Positions 1 through 5,568 of a stretch of 7,224 bases of DNA are shown here, piece after piece (within the stretch, counting starts at the first letter, position 1; every line of letters begins with the position of its first letter). Under the pieces are notes generated by a model. That model had not been told where the DNA came from and did no database searches. It saw only the letters and a list, made by a program, of their open reading frames with translations. Source of the stretch: Prevotella sp. (GTDB lineage Bacteria; Bacteroidota; Bacteroidia; Bacteroidales; Bacteroidaceae); the NCBI GenBank assembly GCA_022511055.1, contig JAFLSH010000158.1, forward strand, positions 1-7,224, in the 5' to 3' direction. A program made the translations under genes and the position numbers.

Positions 1-55
1 GAACTCGGAACTAAGCTTTAGGAGAGCCTTGTTATATCCATTTAACTATCAGGGC
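1..55 (-). tRNA. tRNA-Arg (anticodon CCT), 3' end cut by window edge
   Basis: Read on the minus strand from base 55, the sequence folds as tRNA positions 1-56. The 5' acceptor strand is GCCCTGA, followed by T8 and A9. The D-stem is GTTA/TAAC with an 8-nt loop holding A14, G18-G19 and A21. The anticodon stem is AGGCT/AGCTT with one G-T pair. The loop CTCCTAA places CCT at 34-36 (plus-strand bases 20-22), which reads the Arg codon AGG. A 4-nt variable region, the T-stem 5' strand CCGAG and the TTC that opens the T-loop follow. The T-stem 3' strand, the acceptor 3' strand and any CCA lie outside the window, so the acceptor stem could not be checked by pairing. The identity rests on the D-arm and anticodon arm, which are convincing. 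Confidence 0.88.
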
Positions 56-106
56 CACTGCATGTCTGAGCCTGCGGTGCTGCCGTGGCAATCATGTTTG
101 CGGGTG

Positions 107-138
107 CAAAGGTAGTGGAAAATCTGCAAAAAAACAAA
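107..138 (-). promoter_or_regulatory. Bacteroidetes-type promoter of the tRNA-Arg gene
   Basis: On the minus strand there is TTTG (135-138), then exactly 20 nt, then TACCTTTG (107-114). This matches the Bacteroides primary sigma consensus TTTG-N19-21-TAnnTTTG in every defined base. Transcription would start near base 100 and give a 5' leader of about 45 nt before the tRNA. The -33 box begins 11 nt after the terC stop codon, so the tRNA has its own promoter although it lies co-directionally downstream of terC. The start-site position is inferred from promoter spacing. Confidence 0.75.
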
Positions 139-149
139 TAAAACGCTGA

Positions 150-1154
150 TTATTTCGCAGCCTTCCGCTTAGAAAACACTACCGACAGCCCCATTGAGGC
201 GACCAACACGAAGAAAATGAAAACCAACGACCAGACGGTGGGTATCTCCAGATGGGGCATGCTGACATCGATGCCGACGTAGGCCGCCGCCGCGTTCACA
301 TAGTCGTTCATAGCCAACAGCATCTTCACGCCCACGAAGATGAGGATGATGCCGAGGCCGTATTTCAGATAGGTGAAGAACTGGGCTACGGCGGCCAGTG
401 CGAAGTAGAGCGCACGCAGACCGAGAATGGCAAAGATGTTGCTGGTGAGTACGATGAACGGGTCGCGACTGACGGAGAAGACGGCCGGGATGCTGTCGAC
501 GGCAAAGGCCACATCGGTGGTCTCAATCACCAGAAGGGTTATGAAGAGGGGGGTGGCCAGCCTGCGCCCGCCCTCGACGACGAAGAAACGGTCGCCGTGC
601 ATCTTGTCCGTAACAGGGAAGAAGCGCTTGAACAGCCTGACAATGACGTTCTGCGAAGGGTCGCCGGCCGCCTCGTCATCGTGCGTGAACATCTTGCCGC
701 CGGTGTAGAGCAAGAACAGGCCGAACAGCCCTAACACCCACTCAAACCGCTCGACCATGGCAGCGCCGGCGAAGATGAAGACACTGCGCAAGACCAGTGC
801 GCCGAAGATGCCCCAGAACAGCACCTCATGCTGATACTTACGCTCGACCCCGAAGAACGAGAAGAGCATAAGGAAGACAAAGAGGTTGTCCATGGACAGC
901 GACTTCTCAATGAGGTAGCCCGCCAGGAACTCCATCGCCTTCTCGTGCGGGGCAACGGGATAGAACAGATAGATGCCAAGGCAGAAAAGCAGCGACACAC
1001 CTATCCACACCCCGGTCATCTTCAGGGCTTCGCTGACGTTGACCTCATGCTCGCCTTTCCGGGCGAACATCTTCAGGTCGGCAATCAGCATGACGAACAC
1101 TAAAACGTAGAATACTATCCATGCCCAGAGCGGCATTCCCATCAAATTCATCAT
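150..1154 (-). CDS. TerC/Alx-family integral membrane protein
   Basis: This 334-residue polytopic inner-membrane protein has about nine hydrophobic segments, roughly at residues 9-27, 49-66, 80-100, 110-133, 137-151, 201-226, 234-257, 264-281 and 306-327. A charged cytoplasmic-type loop lies at about 152-200. The two family signatures are present: EKSLSMDNLFVF (83-94), with acidic D89 inside a membrane segment, and ETTDVAFAVDSIP (211-223), with E211, D214 and D220, followed by DPFIVLTSNIFAILGLR. Characterised relatives (E. coli Alx, Bacillus MeeF/MeeY) are linked to manganese export, and the classical TerC to tellurite resistance. Manganese or other metal efflux is therefore the best guess, not shown here. 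The length is normal for the family. The start at 1154 has nearby alternatives (Met2, Met5, Met7). No ter operon partners are present. The gene appears monocistronic, with its own promoter. Confidence 0.93.
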   Translation of the reverse strand: MMNLMGMPLWAWIVFYVLVFVMLIADLKMFARKGEHEVNVSEALKMTGVWIGVSLLFCLGIYLFYPVAPHEKAMEFLAGYLIEKSLSMDNLFVFLMLFSFFGVERKYQHEVLFWGIFGALVLRSVFIFAGAAMVERFEWVLGLFGLFLLYTGGKMFTHDDEAAGDPSQNVIVRLFKRFFPVTDKMHGDRFFVVEGGRRLATPLFITLLVIETTDVAFAVDSIPAVFSVSRDPFIVLTSNIFAILGLRALYFALAAVAQFFTYLKYGLGIILIFVGVKMLLAMNDYVNAAAAYVGIDVSMPHLEIPTVWSLVFIFFVLVASMGLSVVFSKRKAAK

Positions 1155-1175
1155 AAAGAATGTTTATTTTTCGTG

Positions 1176-1207
1176 CAAAGGTACGATATTCCCGGAAAAA
1201 ATGCTAA
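1176..1207 (-). promoter_or_regulatory. Predicted terC promoter
   Basis: The minus strand reads TTAG (1204-1207), 20 nt, then TACCTTTG (1176-1183). The -7 box fits TAnnTTTG exactly, and the -33 box differs from TTTG at one base. Transcription would begin near 1169, leaving a leader of only about 15 nt before the ATG at 1154. That is far too short for a yybP-ykoY manganese riboswitch, which often precedes terC/alx genes in other phyla. The motif overlaps the promoter predicted for the opposite strand. Confidence 0.6.
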
Positions 1208-1212
1208 CTTTG
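1205..1212 (+). promoter_or_regulatory. Predicted -7 box for the SGNH-GH97 transcript
   Basis: TAACTTTG matches the Bacteroidetes -7 consensus TAnnTTTG. The expected -33 position, around 1181-1184, holds GTAC, which is not a good TTTG. The promoter is therefore half-supported and may need an activator. The predicted start near 1219 gives a leader of about 24 nt before the ATG at 1243, and that leader is A-rich without a Shine-Dalgarno sequence. Confidence 0.5.
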
Positions 1213-1242
1213 GCGAAAAATTAACGAAAATGTAACAAGAAA

Positions 1243-2052
1243 ATGACAAAAAACAGACTGATTGGCATGCTGATGTGTGTCATGTTAGCGGCAGATGCCC
1301 TGCCGCAGACCCTGATAGCCCATCCGTGGCAAGGCAAGCGGGTGGCCTACTTCGGCGACTCCATCACCGACCCGAGAAACAACGGCTCGAAGAAGAAATA
1401 CTGGGGATTCCTGCAAGACTGGCTGGGCATAACGCCCTATGTCTACGGCGTGAGCGGCCGGCAGTGGAACGACATTCCCCGACAGGCCGGTCAGCTGAAA
1501 CAGGAGCATGGACAGGACTTCGATGCGATACTGATTTTCTGCGGCACCAACGACTACAACGACGGAGTGCCCATCGGCACGTGGTGGGATGAGCGCACGA
1601 CAGAGGTCATGTACGGCCACCGCACCCAGAAGCAGATGGTGACACGCCGCCAGCGCACACCGGCCATGGACCCGACGACGTTCAAGGGGCGCATCAACAT
1701 GGCCATGGACTCGCTGAAGCGCACCTTCCCCGACAAGCAGATTGTGCTGCTGACACCCATTCACCGCTCGGACTTCTTTGCCAACGACACGAACTGGCAG
1801 TGCGACGAGTCGTACACCAACCAGTGCGGGGAGTACGTCGATGCCTATGTCGAAGCCGTGAAGGAGGCCGCCAACGTGTGGGCGGTCCCGGTCGTCGACT
1901 GGAACGCCGCCAGCGGACTGTTCCCGCTCGTCGGGGAGCATGGGCGCTACTTCCGCTCAGAGACCGACCTGCTGCACCCCAACGATGCGGGGCATGAGCG
2001 CATGGCGCGCACACTGATGTACCAGCTGCTGGCGCTGCCCTGCACGTTCTGA
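1243..2052 (+). CDS. Secreted SGNH/GDSL-family hydrolase (putative esterase)
   Basis: This 269-residue protein belongs to the SGNH hydrolase fold. Block I is FGDSIT (37-42), with nucleophile S40. Block II has G69 in the VYGVSG stretch. Block III is GTND (101-104), with oxyanion-hole N103. Block V is DLLH (242-245), giving catalytic D242 and H245, and is followed by PNDAGHERMA. All four hallmark residues are present, so the enzyme should be active, probably as a carbohydrate deacylase or other esterase. The substrate cannot be read from sequence. Residues 1-26 contain KNR and then a hydrophobic stretch, consistent with a Sec signal peptide, with possible cleavage after ADA or LIA. No lipobox was seen. 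The start at 1243 is the first in-frame ATG after the promoter, and an ATG at 1230 is followed at once by a stop. The GH97 gene starts 40 bp downstream, suggesting one operon. Confidence 0.88.
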   Translation: MTKNRLIGMLMCVMLAADALPQTLIAHPWQGKRVAYFGDSITDPRNNGSKKKYWGFLQDWLGITPYVYGVSGRQWNDIPRQAGQLKQEHGQDFDAILIFCGTNDYNDGVPIGTWWDERTTEVMYGHRTQKQMVTRRQRTPAMDPTTFKGRINMAMDSLKRTFPDKQIVLLTPIHRSDFFANDTNWQCDESYTNQCGEYVDAYVEAVKEAANVWAVPVVDWNAASGLFPLVGEHGRYFRSETDLLHPNDAGHERMARTLMYQLLALPCTF

Positions 2053-2092
2053 AAAACCGAAAAACAAGTTAACACAGAATAAGATTACCAAG

Positions 2093-4051
2093 ATGAAAAG
2101 ACTACTGACAACGGCAGCCGTGCTGCTGACCGCCATCTCCGTGATGGCAGACGACAAGACCGTAAGCTCGCCCGACGGGCGGCTCCAAGTAACCGTAAGC
2201 ACCGACGACGGGCGGGCCTACTACACCGTCAGCTATGACCAGTCGCCCGTCATGACACGCTCGCGACTGGGCCTGGTGGCCAGCCATGCCGACTTCAGCG
2301 AGAAGCTGACCCTGACCGGCGCCACCGAGGGCAAGACGACCCGCGACTACGACATGTGGCAGACGAAGTGCAGCCATGCGCACTACGAGGCCAACACGCT
2401 CAGCGTACACTTCCAGACGGCGGAGCGGCAGGAGATGCAGGTGGAGTTCTCGGTGTCGGACAACGACGTGGCCTACCGCTACGTGCTGCCGCAGCCCAAG
2501 AGCGGCAACCCGAAGTCGGTGGTCATCAGCCGCGAGGTGTCATCGTTCAACTTCCCGGCACAGACCACCACCTTCCTCTGTCCGCAGATTGGCCCGATGA
2601 CGGGCTGGGAGCGCACGAAGCCCAGCTACGAGGAGGACTACAAGACCGACCAGCCGATGGACACCCGCTCGCAGTTCGGACAGGGCTACACCTTCCCCTG
2701 CCTGTTCAAAGTGAACGGCGGCGAGGCGGACAAGACCTGCTGGGTGCTGGTCAGCGAGACAGGCGTGTCGGGCAGCTACTGCGGCTCGCACCTGAGCGAC
2801 TACTCGCCGGCAGAGGGCTACACGATAGCCTTCCCGCAGAAGGGCGAGAACAACGGCATTGGCTCTGAGACCGTGGGCATGGCACTGCCGGGCAGCACGC
2901 CGTGGCGCACCATCACCGTCGGGCCGACCCTGAAGCCCATTGTCGAGACGACCATCGCCTACGACGTGGTGCAGAGCGCCTACACGCCCGACTGGAAGCC
3001 CGCCCCCGGCCGCTACACATGGTCGTGGCTGGTCTGGCAGGACAACTCCATCAACTACGACGACCAGGTGAAGTTCATTGACCTGGCTGCCGCCATGGGC
3101 TACGAGTACTGCCTGGTGGACAACTGGTGGGATCAGAACATCGGCCGCGAGCGCATCGAGGAGCTTTCAAGATATGCCCGGCAGAAGGGGGTCTCGCTGA
3201 TGCTCTGGTACAACTCAAACGGCTACGAGAACGATGCCCCGCAGACACCGAAGCACTGCATGAGTACGGCCATCGCCCGCGACCGCGAGATGAAATGGAT
3301 GCAGAAGATTGGCGTGAAAGGCATCAAGGTGGACTTCTTCGGCGGCGACAAGCAGCTGACCATGCAGCTCTACGAGGACATACTCTACGATGCCAGCCGC
3401 TACGGCCTGCAAGTCATCTTCCACGGATGCACCATTCCGCGTGGGTGGGAGGTGATGTACCCCAACTATGTGGCCTCTGAGGCCGTGCTGGCCAGCGAGA
3501 ATGTCTACTTTACCGAGCAGCACGCACGGAGCGAGGCGTTTGAACTCTGCATGCACCCCTTCAGCCGCAACGCCGTGGGCACTATGGACTGGGGCGGCAC
3601 CATCATGAACAAATACTTGTCGAAGGACAACAAGAGCCGCCACCGCCGCTACACGACCGACATCTTCGAGATGGCGGCAGCCGTGGTGGTGCAGACGGCC
3701 GTGCAGTGCATAGCCATGCAGCCCAACAACCTGGAGGAGCTGCCGCAGTTTGAACTCGACTTCCTGCGCGACGTGCCCACCCAGTGGGATGAGACCCGCT
3801 TCCTCGACGGCTACCCCGGCCGCTATGTCGTGCTGGCCCGCCGCCACGGCGAGCAGTGGTACGTGGCCGGACTGAACGCCGAGGAGCAGGCCAAGACGCT
3901 GACACTGACCATGCCCGAGTGGGCAGGCAAGACGGTCAGCTACTACGTTGACGATGCCAAGAGCGGCCCGCAGCTGCGCCAGCTGAAGGTCGACAAGCGG
4001 GGCAATGCCAAGGTGACACTGCAGCCCAACGGCGGTGTGATACTGAAATAG
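2093..4051 (+). CDS. Secreted GH97 glycoside hydrolase, retaining (alpha-galactosidase-like) type
   Basis: This 652-residue protein has the three-part GH97 layout. A signal peptide (1-19, cleavage after SVMA) precedes an N-terminal beta-sandwich (about 22-290), a (beta/alpha)8 catalytic barrel (about 300-560, opening RYTWSWLVWQDNSINYDDQ) and a C-terminal beta domain that starts after VPTQWDETRFLDGYPGRYVVLARR. In the barrel, GIKVDFF puts D414 where retaining GH97 enzymes such as B. thetaiotaomicron BtGH97b carry their Asp nucleophile. Inverting SusB-type alpha-glucosidases lack this Asp and use Glu bases instead. E469, 55 residues later, is the likely acid/base, with E463 also nearby. Alpha-galactosidase or a related alpha-glycosidase activity is therefore more likely than starch hydrolysis. 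The periplasm is the expected location. It follows the SGNH gene by 40 bp with no promoter between them. No SusC/SusD genes are adjacent. Confidence 0.92.
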   Translation: MKRLLTTAAVLLTAISVMADDKTVSSPDGRLQVTVSTDDGRAYYTVSYDQSPVMTRSRLGLVASHADFSEKLTLTGATEGKTTRDYDMWQTKCSHAHYEANTLSVHFQTAERQEMQVEFSVSDNDVAYRYVLPQPKSGNPKSVVISREVSSFNFPAQTTTFLCPQIGPMTGWERTKPSYEEDYKTDQPMDTRSQFGQGYTFPCLFKVNGGEADKTCWVLVSETGVSGSYCGSHLSDYSPAEGYTIAFPQKGENNGIGSETVGMALPGSTPWRTITVGPTLKPIVETTIAYDVVQSAYTPDWKPAPGRYTWSWLVWQDNSINYDDQVKFIDLAAAMGYEYCLVDNWWDQNIGRERIEELSRYARQKGVSLMLWYNSNGYENDAPQTPKHCMSTAIARDREMKWMQKIGVKGIKVDFFGGDKQLTMQLYEDILYDASRYGLQVIFHGCTIPRGWEVMYPNYVASEAVLASENVYFTEQHARSEAFELCMHPFSRNAVGTMDWGGTIMNKYLSKDNKSRHRRYTTDIFEMAAAVVVQTAVQCIAMQPNNLEELPQFELDFLRDVPTQWDETRFLDGYPGRYVVLARRHGEQWYVAGLNAEEQAKTLTLTMPEWAGKTVSYYVDDAKSGPQLRQLKVDKRGNAKVTLQPNGGVILK

Positions 4052-4068
4052 GCAGCCGACGACGGCCG

Positions 4069-4107
4069 TTAGCCCCTGAGGAGGGATGCCTTCCCCCCGG
4101 GGGCTAA
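4069..4107. terminator. Bidirectional terminator-like hairpin between convergent genes
   Basis: The outer stem TTAGCCCC (4069-4076) pairs perfectly over 8 bp with GGGGCTAA (4100-4107). An inner stem, GGGA (4083-4086) with TCCC (4092-4095), closes a 5-nt loop. The structure begins 17 nt after the GH97 stop codon, and its right arm contains the TAG stop of the M64 gene (4104-4106). It could serve both converging transcripts. No T-tract follows on either strand, so it is not a textbook intrinsic terminator. The stem is directly visible, but the termination function is inferred. Confidence 0.55.
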
Positions 4108-5444
4108 TGGCTGGTATAGAAGTCTGTGATGCGGCGGATGGCCCGGGTGCAGACGGGGCAGAAGTCCTCGACCTCATTGATTTTCATGCGGCACTCCTGA
4201 CTGGGGCGGAAGACACCCTTCGACTGGTAGCCGCCGCCTTCAAACACCCCGATTTTCTGCGTCGCCTCGTTCAGCAGGCGGCGCTCTTTTTCTGTCTTGA
4301 TGTTCTTGAAGTCGGGAATCTTGGCCGGGGGCGTGGGCACGGGCGTACCCTCAGGCAGCATGTCGGCCCATTTGCTGTCAAAGTCCACAAGGGTGGTCAG
4401 GTTGGGCTCCCACGGCTCGGTGTCGGCAGGGTACATGGTCTCGTAGCCATCATCATAGAAATACTCATCGCCCAGCCCGGCATAGCCGTGCCCGAACTCG
4501 TGTACCAGCACCTGCTTGAAGGTCGGGTGGTCTGACGTGCTGACGGTCAGCTGGTTGTAGATGCCGCCACCGCCGTAGGTCTCGCTGTTCACCAGCACGA
4601 TGATATGCTCAAAGGGTACGCCAGACAGCAGGTCGTAGATGTGGTGCATTGATTCGGACATGAGGTAGCGGGCAGAGTAGAACGTGTCGTAGTGCGTACC
4701 GGCCACCGTGCGCCGCCACTGCTGCTGGTGGGGGATGCTGGGGCCGCTGTCGGCCGACGGGCAGGCCACGCCCACCACGTTGAAGCGCTGTTTCAGCGAC
4801 GTGAAGGGCTCGTGGGCAAACAGCGCATCGACCACGCGCTGGCAGTCGGTGTAGAACTTGTCCATCTGTGCCTCCGTGTAGCCTTCGGCCACGATGGCCA
4901 AGTCTATGCAGTCGGTCAGGCTGCCACCCTTCCAGATGTATCTGTAGGGTATGCCGTTATCGCCGATGGGGCGTATCAGCATGTCGGCAGGGTCGACGGT
5001 GTGGGTCAGCTCGGCCAACACCTTGTCGTGGAAGTCGGTCAGCGTGACCGTGATGTCGACGGGCTGCTTGGGCATCGGCACGTTGTAGCTGGCCTGGAAC
5101 GCCTTCTTCACCTTCGTGGCTTCCTCGGTGGCCTGCCACTCCTGGAACAAGGTCGAGAAGGTGTGTACATAGAGCAGCCGCCCCGTGGCCGGCTCCTTCA
5201 CGCTAATCTGGCCGTTGCCGCGCAGGAACATCTCGGTCAGCCGCGACTTGCGCCCCGCCCATTGCGGCGTGACGTAGGCTTGCTCGAAGTAGATGTTCTG
5301 CGAGCGGTTGTCGCCGGCAAACACATAGTCCAGCCGCAGGGTGCGGTCTTCAAAAACGTCGTCAAACTGCTGGGCGGCGCCAGTGGTCAGCATCAGCCAG
5401 AAGGCTGTCAGGACAAATGGTATTCTTTTCATCGTTGTACGCAT
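4104..5444 (-). CDS. Secreted M64-family zinc metallopeptidase
   Basis: This 446-residue protein has a signal peptide (MKRIPFVLTAFWLMLTTGAA, residues 5-24), an N-terminal beta-sandwich-like region (about 27-150, matching the M64_N arrangement) and a peptidase domain (about 160-446). The zinc site is HEFGH (315-319), with E316 as catalytic base, followed by GYAGLGDEY. D326 or E327 is the probable source of a third ligand. The C-terminal family signature is present: a GGYQSKGVFRP stretch, then C418-R-M and CPVC (C429, C432). M64 is named for the Clostridium ramosum IgA peptidase, but Bacteroidetes members are not generally shown to cut IgA, so the substrate is unknown. The ATG at 5444 gives residues MRTT before a second ATG at 5432, and the latter gives a cleaner signal peptide and may be the true start. 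The gene is transcribed alone and converges on GH97. Confidence 0.9.
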   Translation of the reverse strand: MRTTMKRIPFVLTAFWLMLTTGAAQQFDDVFEDRTLRLDYVFAGDNRSQNIYFEQAYVTPQWAGRKSRLTEMFLRGNGQISVKEPATGRLLYVHTFSTLFQEWQATEEATKVKKAFQASYNVPMPKQPVDITVTLTDFHDKVLAELTHTVDPADMLIRPIGDNGIPYRYIWKGGSLTDCIDLAIVAEGYTEAQMDKFYTDCQRVVDALFAHEPFTSLKQRFNVVGVACPSADSGPSIPHQQQWRRTVAGTHYDTFYSARYLMSESMHHIYDLLSGVPFEHIIVLVNSETYGGGGIYNQLTVSTSDHPTFKQVLVHEFGHGYAGLGDEYFYDDGYETMYPADTEPWEPNLTTLVDFDSKWADMLPEGTPVPTPPAKIPDFKNIKTEKERRLLNEATQKIGVFEGGGYQSKGVFRPSQECRMKINEVEDFCPVCTRAIRRITDFYTSH

Positions 5445-5484
5445 AAATTGTGCAGGGAATAGTGCAGATATTGTTTCCAGGCTG

Positions 5485-5492
5485 CAAATTTA
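5485..5492 (-). promoter_or_regulatory. Predicted -7 box for the M64 peptidase gene
   Basis: TAAATTTG on the minus strand matches TAnnTTTG. No good TTTG lies 19-21 nt upstream. A start near 5478 would give a leader of roughly 33-45 nt, depending on whether translation begins at 5444 or 5432. No Shine-Dalgarno sequence was seen before either ATG. Confidence 0.5.
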
Positions 5493-5536
5493 CTAATTAA
5501 ATCTTAATAAACCATGCAAGTATGAATTATTTTTAG

Positions 5537-5544
5537 TACTTTTG
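5537..5544 (+). promoter_or_regulatory. Predicted -7 box for dxr-rseP
   Basis: TACTTTTG matches TAnnTTTG in all defined bases and lies 24 nt before the dxr ATG, with an A-rich stretch in between. The -33 position, about 5513-5516, is CATG and not a good TTTG. It stands back to back with the M64 promoter, and the two predicted -33 regions fall on the same few bases. Confidence 0.55.
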
Positions 5545-5568
5545 TGGGCGAAATCCGAAAAATAGCAA

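Noticed and set aside
1..149. tRNA 3' end as an integration site (attachment site)
   Set aside because: The 3' end of the tRNA lies outside the window, and no integrase or direct repeat of tRNA sequence is visible inside it.
130..163. Possible terminator after terC: GCTG/CAGC stem followed by a T-rich run on the minus strand
   Set aside because: The stem is only 4 bp with a 9-nt loop and overlaps the stop codon. The T-run is better explained as the AT-rich -33 region of the tRNA promoter.
252..734. Plus-strand open frame (160 codons) opposite terC
   Set aside because: It is antisense to a clear TerC protein. The Glu/Asp/Val-rich translation is typical of a membrane-protein shadow.
1285..1941. 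Minus-strand open frame (218 codons) opposite the SGNH gene
   Set aside because: The SGNH blocks are intact on the plus strand. The antisense product has no motif and no upstream signal.
1243..4051. Complete polysaccharide utilisation locus
   Set aside because: No SusC/SusD pair, hybrid two-component sensor, ECF sigma/anti-sigma pair or AraC regulator is present in the window.
3215..4177. Long antisense open frame (320 codons, minus strand) across the GH97 gene
   Set aside because: It lies opposite a well-recognised GH97 gene. Its translation is low-complexity Val/Leu/Gly/His-rich with no family motif, as expected from the antisense of GC-rich codons.
4692..5462. Plus-strand open frame (256 codons) opposite the M64 gene
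   Set aside because: It is a shadow of the M64 coding sequence, with an Arg/His/Gly/Val-rich translation and no motifs.
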